DNA of 64,000 bases from Sphingorhabdus pulchriflava (GCF_003367235.1 NZ_QRGP01000002.1:62001-126000); one strand, 5' to 3'. Counted from the stretch's first letter, positions 17,217 through 26,525 are shown. A program made the numbers and translations. Notes: generated from the letters alone by a model not told the origin.

Positions 17217-18473
17217 TTACTGGTTCATCGAATCGAAGAAGTCCTCGTTGGTCTTCGAATCTTTCATCTTGTCGAGCAGGAATTCCATCGCATCGACGGT
17301 GCCCATCTGCATGAGGATGCGGCGCAGGACCCACATTTTGGTGAGCTTGTCCTTCTCGACCAGCAGCTCTTCCTTACGGGTGCCCGATTTGCCGACATCG
17401 AGTGCCGGAAAGATGCGCTTGTCGGCAACCTTGCGGTCAAGGACGATTTCGGAGTTGCCCGTGCCCTTGAATTCTTCGAAGATCACTTCATCCATGCGGC
17501 TACCGGTATCGATCAGCGCGGTGGCAATGATCGAGAGTGAACCACCCTCTTCGATATTACGCGCGGCACCAAAGAAGCGCTTCGGACGCTGCAATGCGTT
17601 GGCGTCGACACCGCCGGTCAGCACCTTGCCCGACGAAGGCACGACGGTGTTGTAGGCGCGGCCGAGGCGGGTGATCGAGTCAAGCAGGATGACGACGTCA
17701 TGCTTGTGCTCGACCAGGCGTTTCGCCTTTTCGATCACCATCTCAGCGACTTGCACGTGGCGGGTCGCAGGTTCGTCAAAAGTCGAACTGACGACTTCGC
17801 CCTTCACGCTGCGCTGCATGTCGGTAACTTCTTCCGGGCGCTCGTCGATCAAAAGCACGATCAGGAAAACTTCGGGATGGTTGTCAGTGATCGCCTTGGC
17901 GATATTCTGCAGCAGCACGGTTTTACCAGTCCGCGGTGGCGCAACGATCAGTGCGCGCTGGCCCTTGCCCTGCGGACTAATGATGTCGATCACCCGCGCC
18001 GACTTGTCCTTGACCGTCGGGTCAGTGGCGTCGAGCGTCAGCTTTTGGTCAGGGTAAAGCGGGGTCAGGTTATCAAAATTGACGCGGTGGCGGACGGCAT
18101 CAGGGTCTTCGAAATTGACCTTGAGCACCTTGGTAAGTGCAAAATAGCGCTCGCCATCCTTGGGCGCGCGGATTTCGCCTTCGACGGTGTCGCCGGTGCG
18201 CAAACCATATTGGCGGACCATATTGGGCGAGACATAGATATCGTCGGGACCGGCAAGATAATTGGCTTCGGGCGAACGCAGGAAACCGAAACTATCAGGG
18301 AGGACCTCTATTGTTCCCTCGCCAATGATCTGCTCGCCATCTTCCGCCATTTCTTTGAGAATGGCGAACATCAGGTCCTGCTTGCGCAGCGTCGAGGCGC
18401 CCTCAATCTCAAGCTCTTCGGCCATCGAGACGAGTTCTGCGGGTTTCTTATTCTTGAGGTCTTTTAAATGCAT
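17217..18473 (-). CDS. rho: Transcription termination factor Rho
   Basis: 418 residues, the normal length. An N-terminal helical domain ([17 protein letters not shown]) and the RNA-binding cold-shock-like domain ([23 protein letters not shown]) precede the ATPase core, with the P-loop APPRTGKT at 178-185, the [12 protein letters not shown] segment and the Q-loop/R-loop regions. Rho is the hexameric helicase that ends untranslated transcripts. It sits in the conserved hemE-hemJ-rho order next to the proposed origin. Confidence 0.97.
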   Translation of the reverse strand: MHLKDLKNKKPAELVSMAEELEIEGASTLRKQDLMFAILKEMAEDGEQIIGEGTIEVLPDSFGFLRSPEANYLAGPDDIYVSPNMVRQYGLRTGDTVEGEIRAPKDGERYFALTKVLKVNFEDPDAVRHRVNFDNLTPLYPDQKLTLDATDPTVKDKSARVIDIISPQGKGQRALIVAPPRTGKTVLLQNIAKAITDNHPEVFLIVLLIDERPEEVTDMQRSVKGEVVSSTFDEPATRHVQVAEMVIEKAKRLVEHKHDVVILLDSITRLGRAYNTVVPSSGKVLTGGVDANALQRPKRFFGAARNIEEGGSLSIIATALIDTGSRMDEVIFEEFKGTGNSEIVLDRKVADKRIFPALDVGKSGTRKEELLVEKDKLTKMWVLRRILMQMGTVDAMEFLLDKMKDSKTNEDFFDSMNQ

Positions 18474-18629
18474 GTGCGTGTTCCGCTGGAAAATAGATGG
18501 CCGGCGTAAAGAGCTGCCAGCTGGATAGGAAAAGGTCGATGGCGCTGTCGTTGAAAAGAGGAATGCGCCTCACGCCCAGGACGGGCTTGGCCCTTGATTA
18601 GGCTTTTGAAGACAAATAGTCAATGGCGG

Positions 18630-19073
18630 TCAGAATGGCTTGGCCACCACCAATATCACGATAATCGCTGCAGCGATCCCCGGCACTTCGTTGAGGATGC
18701 GCAATTTCTTGCCCTCAATCGGGCGCTCTCCCGCAGCCAGTTTCTTTGCGTAACCTATCATCCAGCCATGATAGGCCGACAGTCCCAGTACCGCGAGCAG
18801 CTTGGCGTGGAACCAGCCTTCGCTGAGCGCTGAAATATGCCAGGCGAGCAACAGGCCGACGACCCAGACGATCACCATTGACGGGTTGAGGATGATCCGC
18901 ACCAGCCGCCTCTCACGCTCAACCCAGCGCGCCGCTTCGTCCGACCCTTCTGGGCTTTCCTGATGATAGACGAAGAAACGGGGCAACATGAACAGCCCGG
19001 CCATCCAGAAGATGACGAAGATGATATGCGCCGATTTGAGCCAGAAATAGAGCAATGCGATGGTTTCCGTCAT
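18630..19073 (-). CDS. hemJ: Protoporphyrinogen oxidase HemJ
   Basis: 147 residues with four hydrophobic segments. It is the HemJ family (once UPF0093), the protoporphyrinogen IX oxidase of most alphaproteobacteria. Visible marks are LKSAHIIFVIFWMAGLFMLPR with the conserved histidine, the motif HQESPEGSDE, WFHAKLLAVLGLSAYHG and NEVPG near the end. It lies 18 bp downstream of hemE, which makes a haem-synthesis pair, and upstream of rho. Confidence 0.9.
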   Translation of the reverse strand: MTETIALLYFWLKSAHIIFVIFWMAGLFMLPRFFVYHQESPEGSDEAARWVERERRLVRIILNPSMVIVWVVGLLLAWHISALSEGWFHAKLLAVLGLSAYHGWMIGYAKKLAAGERPIEGKKLRILNEVPGIAAAIIVILVVAKPF

Positions 19074-19090
19074 TCGGGAATCCGCCTTGG

Positions 19091-20125
19091 TTATCCCCCG
19101 CGGACCAAGTTAAGCAGCTTTTCAACATGCGCAATGGGCGTGTGTTGCAAAATGCCATGGCCGAGGTTGAAAATATGCGGGCGGTTTTCGAAAGCAGCCA
19201 AAATCCGGGCGACAGCGCTTTCCAGTGCCTCACCAGCAGCTATCAATGCCAGCGGATCGAGATTGCCTTGCACCGGCAGGCCTTCGGGCAGCGACGCATT
19301 GGCCCAGACAGGGTCGATGGTTTCGTCTAGCCCAATAGAATCAGGCCGGACTTCGCGGGCATAAGCCACCAACTTGGCACCGGCACCTTTTGGAAAACCG
19401 ATAATTGGCGTATCCGAATGCCGTTCGCGCAAAGCCGAGACAATCGCCGCATTAGGCGCTATCACCCAGCGTTCGAACTGCGCCGGGCTCAGCGAACCTG
19501 CCCAGCTATCAAACAACTGCACCGCATCAACGCCTGCCTCGATCTGCTTTGACAGATAATCAATGGTGGTTGCTGTTATGGCGTCAATCAGTTCGCCGAA
19601 CTTCACCGGATCCGAATAGGCGAGCGCACGCGTTTCTGCATGGTCCTTGCTGCCCTGCCCCGCCACCATATAGGTCGCAACGGTCCAGGGGCTTCCGGCA
19701 AAGCCGAGGAAGGTGGTTTCGGCTGGTAGGGCAGCCCGAACCTTCCGTACCGTCTCATAAACCGGCTCCAACCGTTCTGGCGCAGGGGTGAAATCGTGCC
19801 AGTCATTTTCAGACAGCTTGGGTGCAAGACGCGGGCCCTCACCAGTCTCAAACCAAAGATCCTGACCCATCGCGTGCGGGACGACAAGGATATCGGAAAA
19901 CAGGATCGCCCCATCAAAACCGAAACGGCGGATCGGCTGTAATGTGATCTCGCACGCCGCGTCGCTATCATAAGCGAGTTTGAGGAATCCGCCCTTCTGC
20001 GCACGCAACTCGCGATACTCGGGAAGGTAGCGTCCGGCTTGGCGCATGAGCCAGACTGGCGGCACGTCGAGCTTTTGACCTCGCAATACGGCAAGCAGTT
20101 TTCGATTGGGCAATTCGGTCGCCAT
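19091..20125 (-). CDS. hemE: Uroporphyrinogen decarboxylase
   Basis: 344 residues from the ATG at 20125 (MATELPNRKLLAVLRGQ). The family start PPVWLMRQAGRYLPEYR is near residue 20, then ILFSDILVVPHAMG, FAGSPWTVATYM and FNLGHGILQHTP near the C-terminus. It removes four carboxyl groups from uroporphyrinogen III to make coproporphyrinogen III. It faces ppsR across the 292-bp proposed replication origin, the same arrangement as in Caulobacter. Confidence 0.96.
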   Translation of the reverse strand: MATELPNRKLLAVLRGQKLDVPPVWLMRQAGRYLPEYRELRAQKGGFLKLAYDSDAACEITLQPIRRFGFDGAILFSDILVVPHAMGQDLWFETGEGPRLAPKLSENDWHDFTPAPERLEPVYETVRKVRAALPAETTFLGFAGSPWTVATYMVAGQGSKDHAETRALAYSDPVKFGELIDAITATTIDYLSKQIEAGVDAVQLFDSWAGSLSPAQFERWVIAPNAAIVSALRERHSDTPIIGFPKGAGAKLVAYAREVRPDSIGLDETIDPVWANASLPEGLPVQGNLDPLALIAAGEALESAVARILAAFENRPHIFNLGHGILQHTPIAHVEKLLNLVRGG

Positions 20126-20417
20126 GCAAGAATCCAATAAACAAATATAGATATAAGGATGATGAAATATGATGCGCTGTGGGCAAGTGTGGCCCTTAGG
20201 CACATATCTATCTTTTGCCAACATATTGACTCTGTAGCCTGCTTGAATCCTGACGATTCGGGATTCGCTGTCCCCGTTATTCACAGGCTGTGGAATGGGC
20301 TTTCCGGCTGTGGATGAACTGTGCCCGAATCCGATAGAGAGTCAGGACGGAAGCGGCATAAAAGAAGTCCCCATTTTCATCCCTTGATTTATCCCCAAGC
20401 AGCCCACAAAGCTGTGC
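20126..20417. other. Proposed chromosomal replication origin (oriC) between hemE and ppsR
   Basis: This 292-bp gap has a perfect DnaA box TTATTCACA at 20277-20285. Near-matches lie at 20309-20317 (TGTGGATGA, reverse), 20389-20397 (TTATCCCCA), 20289-20297 and 20178-20186. The stretch 20130-20175 next to hemE is strongly AT-rich and could be the unwinding element. Seven GANTC sites (20130, 20228, 20245, 20255, 20262, 20327, 20339) are far more than the one expected. No TTAA-type CtrA site is seen. The flanking genes are those of the Caulobacter and Rickettsia origins. Gene directions diverge from here and three parS sites are within 10 kb. Confidence 0.8.
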
Positions 20418-21275
20418 GTGAAGGACCTGATTTTGCAAAACCGCATCCATCTCCATCTGCTTTCGGATTCCACCGGTGAGACGCTGGAAAACATTGCCAA
20501 AGCGGCGCTGGCGCAGTTTGACGAGGTAGACGTGGTCAAGCATTTCTGGCCGATGGTGAGGTCCGAAGCGCATCTCGATCGCATCCTCGTGGATGTTGCT
20601 GCAAATCCGGGGCTGGTGCTGTTTACGTTGGTCAATCTGGCGATGCGGCAGAAACTGGAAGATCGCTGCAGGGCACTGGGCTTACCCGCAGTCGCGGCGC
20701 TCGACGCAGTGTCAGATGCGCTATCCGGCATATTGGGACAACAGGCAAAGGCCCGCCCGGGGCGACAGCATGCGCTCGATGCCGCCTATTTTGCCCGGGT
20801 CGAAGCGATCCAGTTCACGATTGCACATGATGACGGCCTTAATCACCATAATTGGGAAGAAGCGGATATACTTCTCGCCGGGGTCTCGCGCACTTCTAAG
20901 ACGCCGACGAGCATCTATCTTGCTAACCGCGGCTACAAAACGGCGAACATCCCGTTGGTGCCTGAATCCCCGCCGCCAGCGGCGCTCTATAGTTTGAAAC
21001 ACCCCTTTGTAGTTGGCTTGGTGACAGGTGTGGACCGATTAGTCCAAGTCCGCCGCAACCGGCTTCTGACTCTGAACCAGGCACCCGACACTGACTATGT
21101 CGACGAAGAAAAGGTCAAAGCCGAAATCGCATACGCCCGGCGTATTTTTGCCGACAATGGTTGGCCGGTCATTGATGTCACGCGTCGGTCGATTGAGGAA
21201 AGTGCCGCTGCCATCATCAACCTCTACAATGAGCGTCAGCAGCAAGACGCGGTGCTGAAGGGCGATGACGCTTGA
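20418..21275 (+). CDS. ppsR: Pyruvate, water dikinase / PPDK regulatory protein (DUF299 kinase-pyrophosphorylase)
   Basis: 285 residues. The N-terminus HLHLLSDSTGETLENIAKAAL and the P-loop-like GVSRTSKT (155-162) with PTSIYLANRGYKTANIPLVP identify the bifunctional ADP-dependent kinase/phosphorylase family that switches PEP synthase or pyruvate phosphate dikinase on and off. Which of the two enzymes is the target cannot be told. The start is taken as GTG at 20418; no strong Shine-Dalgarno sequence is seen. Its homologue flanks the origin in Caulobacter and Rickettsia. It overlaps maf by 4 nt. Confidence 0.92.
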   Translation: MKDLILQNRIHLHLLSDSTGETLENIAKAALAQFDEVDVVKHFWPMVRSEAHLDRILVDVAANPGLVLFTLVNLAMRQKLEDRCRALGLPAVAALDAVSDALSGILGQQAKARPGRQHALDAAYFARVEAIQFTIAHDDGLNHHNWEEADILLAGVSRTSKTPTSIYLANRGYKTANIPLVPESPPPAALYSLKHPFVVGLVTGVDRLVQVRRNRLLTLNQAPDTDYVDEEKVKAEIAYARRIFADNGWPVIDVTRRSIEESAAAIINLYNERQQQDAVLKGDDA

Positions 21276-21871
21276 CCCGTCTGATCCTCGCCTCAACCAG
21301 CAGTGCGCGCAAACTGATACTGGAAAAAGCAGGTCTCTCTTTTGACGCCATACCGCCAAGGATCGATGAAGACGCCTTAAAACAAGCCTTGTTGTCCGAG
21401 GCCGTTAGCCCAAGAGACATGGCTGACGCCCTGGCCGAGGCCAAGGCGGTGAAGCTGTCGTTGAAATTTCCGGAAGCATTGGTGATCGGAGCCGACCAGA
21501 TGTTGGCGTTCGACGATGGTACAATGCTCGACAAGCCGGATTCACCGGAAACAGCGAAGGCGCAATTGGCACTTATGTCGGGTTCGCACCACCGTCTGTT
21601 TAGCGCTGCAGTGATCGCAAAGGGCGGTGCGCCGTTGTGGCGGCATGTCGGGATTGTCCGGATGTCTGTCCGCCCGCTGAGCTCTGCCTTCATTGATGAC
21701 TATGTAGATCGAAACTGGGATGCGATCCGCTATTGCGTCGGGTGTTACCAGATCGAAAATGAAGGCGCGCAGTTGTTCAGCAGGATTGAGGGCGATCATT
21801 TCGACATCATGGGCCTGCCCTTGCTGCCGCTGCTTGCCTTTTTGCGCGAACGAAAGGAAATCGCGTCATGA
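21272..21871 (+). CDS. maf: Maf-family nucleotide pyrophosphatase
   Basis: 199 residues. The N-terminus LILASTSSARKLILEKAGLSF and the C-terminal CYQIENEGAQLFSRIEGDHFDIMGLPLLP are typical of Maf proteins, which hydrolyse non-canonical or modified nucleoside triphosphates. The family DQ (GADQML) is present. The start is TTG, overlapping the ppsR stop (TTGA), and the stop overlaps the aroE ATG, so the five genes ppsR-maf-aroE-coaE-(dnaQ) look like one operon. Confidence 0.9.
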   Translation: MTRLILASTSSARKLILEKAGLSFDAIPPRIDEDALKQALLSEAVSPRDMADALAEAKAVKLSLKFPEALVIGADQMLAFDDGTMLDKPDSPETAKAQLALMSGSHHRLFSAAVIAKGGAPLWRHVGIVRMSVRPLSSAFIDDYVDRNWDAIRYCVGCYQIENEGAQLFSRIEGDHFDIMGLPLLPLLAFLRERKEIAS

Positions 21872-22677
21872 CGCCATATGCCGAAGTCATCGGTGACCCG
21901 ATAAAGCACAGCAAATCGCCTTTGATTCATGGATTCTGGCTGAAAAAGTTGGGCATCGTCGCCGAATATCATGCGTATCATGTTACCGCAGATGCCCTTG
22001 CCAGCTATTTTGCCGAGCGGCGCGAGGATGAAGCTTGGCGCGGGTGCAACATCACTATTCCACACAAGATTGCCGCACTCGATCATGTGGCCGACCCGGG
22101 CTGTGTGCGCGATTCGATCGGTGCGATCAACACCGTCTTCCGCGATGGCTCGAATAATCTGGTTGGAACCAACACGGACGCTGCTGGCTTCTTTGCGCCG
22201 ATTTCCGAAGATGAATGGGCAGGGCGCGATGCGATTGTCATCGGCGCGGGTGGTGCAGCACGGGCAATATTATTCGCTCTGGCCCAAGCCGATATCGGAA
22301 CGGTAACACTACTGGCACGCAGCCCATTAAAGGCAGCTGCTTTGCTCAGCCATTTTGGCCTTAAGGGCAAGGTGTTGCCGATGACTGCACCCCTGCCGCC
22401 TGCGGAGCTTTTGGTGAATTCAAGTCCGCTCGGGATGGTGGGGCAGCCGCCGCTCGAAATCGACCTGTCGCCACTACCTGACGATGCTATCGTTTATGAT
22501 ATTGTCTATACGCCGCTTGAAACCCGTTTGCTAGCAGCGGCGCGAGCACAGGGGCTCGATACCATAGACGGGCTTGATATGCTGATCGGCCAGGCAGCTT
22601 TTGCCTTTGAACTTTTCTTTGGACAGGCACCGCCGGCAGATTGCGAAGATGAACTGCGGGGACTTCTGCTCAAATGA
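21868..22677 (+). CDS. aroE: Shikimate dehydrogenase (NADP+)
   Basis: 269 residues. Substrate-binding KHSKSPLIHG is at 13-22, the catalytic lysine K67 lies in NITIPHK, D104 in TNTDAAG, and the nucleotide loop GAGGAAR is at 126-132. It reduces 3-dehydroshikimate to shikimate in aromatic amino acid and folate precursor synthesis. It overlaps maf and coaE by 4 nt each. Confidence 0.95.
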   Translation: MTPYAEVIGDPIKHSKSPLIHGFWLKKLGIVAEYHAYHVTADALASYFAERREDEAWRGCNITIPHKIAALDHVADPGCVRDSIGAINTVFRDGSNNLVGTNTDAAGFFAPISEDEWAGRDAIVIGAGGAARAILFALAQADIGTVTLLARSPLKAAALLSHFGLKGKVLPMTAPLPPAELLVNSSPLGMVGQPPLEIDLSPLPDDAIVYDIVYTPLETRLLAAARAQGLDTIDGLDMLIGQAAFAFELFFGQAPPADCEDELRGLLLK

Positions 22678-23297
22678 CGGACACCATCAAGCGTCCCTTG
22701 ATTCTTGGACTAACCGGATCGATTGCGATGGGAAAGTCGACGGTTTCCCAAATGTTTGTCGATGATGACATCCCGCATTTCGATGCCGATGCTGCTGTAC
22801 ACAAACTGCAGGGGCCGGGCGGTGCGCTGGTGGATGAAATCGAAACGGTCTTTCCCGGCACAACTGGTCCTCAAGGGGTCGACAGGTTGAAACTCGGCCC
22901 GCAGGTGCTGGGTGACAAGGAAAAGCTCGCGCGGCTCGAAGCGATCATTCATCCAGCGGTTGGCAAAATGCGTGCCGATTTCCTCGAAACACACAAAGAG
23001 GCGCCGATGATCCTATTTGATGTACCCCTGCTGTTCGAGAAAGGTGGCCATGCTGGGGTCGACAAGATTATCGTCGTTTCGGCCCCTGCAGACCAGCAGC
23101 GCCGCCGTGCTTTGGCGCGTGACGGGATGACCATCGAGAAGTTCGAACATATATTGTCATTGCAAATGCCCGACGCCGAAAAGCGCAAGCGTGCAGACTT
23201 TGTCATCGATACCGGTACCAGTCTGGCGGACACCCGTGCTCAAGTGCGCACACTCATCAAAAATTTGCGCAGCAGCCTTGCAGAGTCGGACAAATAG
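22674..23297 (+). CDS. coaE: Dephospho-CoA kinase
   Basis: 207 residues, the normal size. The P-loop GSIAMGKS is at 15-22, followed by DDIPHFDADAAVHKL, LEAIIHPAV and FDVPLLFEKGG, all CoaE signatures. It phosphorylates the 3'-hydroxyl of dephospho-CoA in the last step of coenzyme A synthesis. It starts inside the aroE stop and ends 19 bp before dnaQ. Confidence 0.95.
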   Translation: MTDTIKRPLILGLTGSIAMGKSTVSQMFVDDDIPHFDADAAVHKLQGPGGALVDEIETVFPGTTGPQGVDRLKLGPQVLGDKEKLARLEAIIHPAVGKMRADFLETHKEAPMILFDVPLLFEKGGHAGVDKIIVVSAPADQQRRRALARDGMTIEKFEHILSLQMPDAEKRKRADFVIDTGTSLADTRAQVRTLIKNLRSSLAESDK

Positions 23298-23316
23298 GCC
23301 GATATGATTCCGTAGA

Positions 23317-24024
23317 ATGCGAGAGATTATTTTCGACACCGAAACCACCGGTTTCGATCCACTCACCGGAGACAGGCTGGTCGAGATTGGTTGCATCGAA
23401 ATGGTCGGTCGGGTGATGACCGGAACCACCTTTCACTGCTATTTCAACCCCGAACGTGCCATGCCAGCCGCAGCGGAAGCGGTGCATGGATTGTCGGACA
23501 AGTTCCTGTCCGACAAATGTCTGTTTTCTTCGAAAGCCGACGATTTGCTTGAGTTTCTGGGAGACAGTCCATTGGTCGCGCACAATGCGAGCTTTGACTT
23601 CGGTTTCCTGAATATGGAGTTACAGCGTTGTGGTAGGCCAGCGGTCGATATGGGCCGCATGGTCGATACGATAGCGATTGCGCGGGGAAAGCACCCTGGC
23701 GCCAAACTCTCACTCGACGCATTGTGCACCCGCTACGGCATTGATCGCAGTCACCGCACCAAACATGGTGCTTTGCTTGACGCCGAATTGCTTGCTCAAC
23801 TTTATATAGAGCTGACCGGTGGTCGCCAGATCGGACTCGGCCTGGTCGATGACGCTGACCGTGCGGCAGGTGATACGACGGTTCGAATCGAACTCATACG
23901 GACCGACCGGATCTATCGCGCGCCACGGCCGCACGCGGCGAGTAGCGAAGAACTGGTGCGGCATCGCAACTTTGTCGAAACCATAAAGGATGCATTGTGG
24001 AACGGGCGCGATTCCGCGACCTGA
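23317..24024 (+). CDS. dnaQ: DNA polymerase III epsilon subunit (3'-5' proofreading exonuclease)
   Basis: 235 residues. The DEDDh exonuclease motifs are all present: FDTETTG with D7 and E9, HNASFDF with D94, and H150/D155 in KHGALLDAELL. The C-terminal 50 residues form the linker that binds the polymerase alpha subunit. It is the last of the tightly packed ppsR-dnaQ group and a standard member of the origin-flanking cluster. Confidence 0.94.
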   Translation: MREIIFDTETTGFDPLTGDRLVEIGCIEMVGRVMTGTTFHCYFNPERAMPAAAEAVHGLSDKFLSDKCLFSSKADDLLEFLGDSPLVAHNASFDFGFLNMELQRCGRPAVDMGRMVDTIAIARGKHPGAKLSLDALCTRYGIDRSHRTKHGALLDAELLAQLYIELTGGRQIGLGLVDDADRAAGDTTVRIELIRTDRIYRAPRPHAASSEELVRHRNFVETIKDALWNGRDSAT

Positions 24025-24081
24025 TAGTTTTTTGCCGTTGTCTCACCCTGTGGAGCGCGGCCTTCAGCAAGGAGAACAACC

Positions 24082-24657
24082 ATGGACATTAGGGTTTCCG
24101 GACATCAACTGGATACAGGCGCTGCCTTGCGTACCCATGTCGAGACACGGTTGAATGCCATCAAGGACAAGTATTTCGCCAAGGCCCTATCCGCGCAAGC
24201 AACGGTTGGGCGCGCACCGCACGACAAGTTTAGTTGTGATATCATCGTCCATGTCATGCAGGGCCTGATCCTAAAGGGGCGCGCTGAGGCCGCTGACGCG
24301 CGTCTGGCGTTTGACAGCGCTGCGGAGAAAATCGAGAAGCAGTTGCGCCGCTACATGCGCCGGCTGCAAGACAGGCATGCGCAGGTCGCGCACGCACTCA
24401 GGCAGGAAGAGGCGGCGTATACGGTTTTTGATGCAGGCGACGTAGCCGAAGAAGCACCGCCGCCCGAGGCACCGGTGATCGTTGCCGAAATGAGTGTGGA
24501 TATTCCGGAATCCAGCGTGTCGGATGCGGTGATGCTCATGGATTTACGCAATACACCGGCCCTGCTCTTCAAAAATGCTGGAACTGGCCGCCATAATATG
24601 GTTTACCGCCGCGAAGACGGCACTATCGGGTGGGTTGAACCGAAATCCACACCTTAG
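24082..24657 (+). CDS. hpf: Ribosome hibernation promoting factor, long form
   Basis: 191 residues. The N-terminal S30AE domain (1-100: MDIRVSGHQLDTGAALRTHVETRL) binds the 30S decoding site, and the C-terminal domain (about 135-191, ending TIGWVEPKSTP) dimerises ribosomes, so this is the long, single-protein form that makes 100S ribosomes in stationary phase. An AAGGAG Shine-Dalgarno sequence lies 7 nt upstream. ptsN follows, as in the rpoN-hpf-ptsN clusters of proteobacteria, but rpoN is not here. Confidence 0.93.
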   Translation: MDIRVSGHQLDTGAALRTHVETRLNAIKDKYFAKALSAQATVGRAPHDKFSCDIIVHVMQGLILKGRAEAADARLAFDSAAEKIEKQLRRYMRRLQDRHAQVAHALRQEEAAYTVFDAGDVAEEAPPPEAPVIVAEMSVDIPESSVSDAVMLMDLRNTPALLFKNAGTGRHNMVYRREDGTIGWVEPKSTP

Positions 24658-24746
24658 AATTAGGCCTTTTCTATCGATTTTCTTTATTTGGTTCAATGAA
24701 TTGGGAGTTGCTTCGGATTTTCACTCCGGAGCAACAGGAAAAGATA

Positions 24747-25214
24747 ATGATTCGCATCTCCTCACGGCTGGTTGACGGCGCGGTAGTCGCTGACGTCGAA
24801 TGTGCCGACAAAAACAGCCTTATGGAAACGTTGGCACGCATTGCCGCGAAAAATTACGGCATTGATTCCGCTGTCGCCCTTGAAGGCCTTCAGGAGCGGG
24901 AACGCCTCGGCCCCACAGGCTTTGGCGGCGGCACCGCTATTCCGCATTGCAAGGTGGATGGTCTCGATTCGCCTGCCGGTGTATTTGTACGGCTGGCACG
25001 CCCCGTCGAATATGGTGCGATTGATGATCAACCGGTGGATTTGGCCTTTGCGCTATTCTCGCCAGTCAACGATGGCGCCGCGCATCTGAAGGCGCTTGCC
25101 GAAGTGTCGCGCATGTTCCGGGACGAGGCCAGCTGCAACCAGCTGCGCGGGGCAAGTGATGGGTCTGCACTTTTCGCATTGCTGAGCCCGATCGAGGAGC
25201 GCGATGCCGCTTGA
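24747..25214 (+). CDS. ptsN: PTS IIA-like nitrogen regulatory protein PtsN
   Basis: 155 residues from the ATG at 24747, which has AGGAAA 6 nt upstream and gives exactly the usual family length; an in-frame ATG at 24696 has no such support. The phosphorylated histidine is H67 in GGGTAIPHCKV. EIIA-Ntr receives phosphate from the nitrogen PTS and regulates potassium and nitrogen responses by protein contacts. It lies 89 bp after hpf. Confidence 0.92.
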   Translation: MIRISSRLVDGAVVADVECADKNSLMETLARIAAKNYGIDSAVALEGLQERERLGPTGFGGGTAIPHCKVDGLDSPAGVFVRLARPVEYGAIDDQPVDLAFALFSPVNDGAAHLKALAEVSRMFRDEASCNQLRGASDGSALFALLSPIEERDAA

Positions 25215-25235
25215 CGGCATCTTTGACGTAATCAG

Positions 25236-25580
25236 ATGTTAGAGCCCAGGCTCGCTTCACACATGCTGGTATCCGCGCTGATCCGGCAAACAGAGGCACA
25301 TGGAGCTTTCGCTGCCGTATTGCGAAAGGGTGACAGGACTTCGGGTTCCATTCTGCTGTTACGGCGCGAAAAAGGGCTGAATCCGGCCCTTTTCGAACGA
25401 TTCCCAAGTCTTGACGGACCAGGCGAATGGTCCGAAATAACTATAGAATCCATTGAAAAAGAAGAGAAAATTTCAACATATTTGGAGCGTCGGGCAACGC
25501 GAGACCCCGATATCTGGATTTTGGAACTGGATGTCCCGTCTGCAGAACGGTTCACCGACATATTGGCATCTATGAATTGA
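25236..25580 (+). CDS. DUF1491 family protein
   Basis: 114 residues without a signal peptide. It begins MLEPRLASHMLVSALIRQTEAHG, the DUF1491 pattern, followed by ILLLRREKGLNPALFER and RATRDPDIWILELDVP. It is a family of unknown function confined mainly to alphaproteobacteria. It lies 21 bp after ptsN and is likely in the same transcript. Confidence 0.85.
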   Translation: MLEPRLASHMLVSALIRQTEAHGAFAAVLRKGDRTSGSILLLRREKGLNPALFERFPSLDGPGEWSEITIESIEKEEKISTYLERRATRDPDIWILELDVPSAERFTDILASMN

Positions 25581-25750
25581 CATTGTTGCGATGCACAATA
25601 AATGCGCGCGCACAGATAGCGAAGGTTGCTAGCACGTTCTGGGGTGGAACAAGGCAAACACGCAAGTCGGACGTGGAAGATTTGACGCACATATAAGCAA
25701 AGTACCAACCGCGCGTCATTGGCGACACAGCCGCACAACGAACTGACATA

Positions 25751-26470
25751 ATGAAATTCCTCCTCAAGACCGCACCTGTTGCGGTTGCTTCGCTCACGCT
25801 ACTTGGCGGAGCTGCCTATTCGGACGCCGGTTTTGCATTCGGCGCTTCAAATGGCGAAAAATTGTCAGCGCAGACGATCGCGATTGATCCGACCGTCCTT
25901 GCAGCAGACCAAGCCGCGTTGACTGCGGCGACCACCGGAACAGTTTCGGTGACCAAACTTCCAAATGGCGATGTGATTTTCACCCCTGGCACTGGAGTGT
26001 CGGACGCTGAGGTGCGTGTTGTAGAGCCTGCTGCCGAGGACAAAGAAATCAATAAGGCCGACAGCCTTTCAGAACTGGTCCGTGCACATGGCGCGCCCGA
26101 CGAGTTGGACGCAGAAGAACGCTGCCTTGCAGGTGCTGTATACTTCGAATCGAAGGGTGAGTCGCTCGAAGGCCAGCTCGCCGTCGCCCGCGTTGTGATG
26201 GCCCGCGCCAAGTCGGGTCGTTTCCCCACTTCGCTGTGCGGTGTCGTCTACCAGAAGAGCCAGTTCTCGTTCGTCCGTGGTGGACGAATGCCTGCCATCA
26301 ACACCGGCAGCCTGCACTGGCGCAATGCTGTTGCGATCAGCCAGATTGCGCTAGACGATAGCTGGAAAAGTCCGGTTGAGGGCGCGCTGTTCTTCCACGC
26401 GCGCCATGTTTCACCCGGCTGGCGCCTGAAGCGCATTGGATCGATCGACAACCATATCTTCTATCGCTGA
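25751..26470 (+). CDS. Cell wall hydrolase (SleB-like, PF07486 type)
   Basis: 239 residues with an N-terminal signal or anchor segment (residues 5-30). A low-complexity spacer runs to about 115, and the SleB-like hydrolase domain fills 118-239: EERCLAGAVYFESKGE with the catalytic glutamate E133, GQLAVARVVMARAKSGRFP, CGVVYQKSQFSF and ALFFHARHVSPGW. Related enzymes cleave peptidoglycan glycan strands. It has its own 170-bp upstream gap and is followed by a terminator. Confidence 0.9.
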   Translation: MKFLLKTAPVAVASLTLLGGAAYSDAGFAFGASNGEKLSAQTIAIDPTVLAADQAALTAATTGTVSVTKLPNGDVIFTPGTGVSDAEVRVVEPAAEDKEINKADSLSELVRAHGAPDELDAEERCLAGAVYFESKGESLEGQLAVARVVMARAKSGRFPTSLCGVVYQKSQFSFVRGGRMPAINTGSLHWRNAVAISQIALDDSWKSPVEGALFFHARHVSPGWRLKRIGSIDNHIFYR

Positions 26471-26490
26471 TACTATTCAGCCGAAATCAA

Positions 26491-26525
26491 AAGGGCCGCA
26501 TTTCTCTTGGGACTGCGGCCTTTTT
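26491..26525 (+). terminator. Rho-independent terminator after the cell wall hydrolase
   Basis: Hairpin arms GGCCGCA (26494-26500) and TGCGGCC (26514-26520) are followed by TTTTT. The four A residues before the stem mean it can also act on the convergent proC transcript, whose stop is at 26533. Confidence 0.88.
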
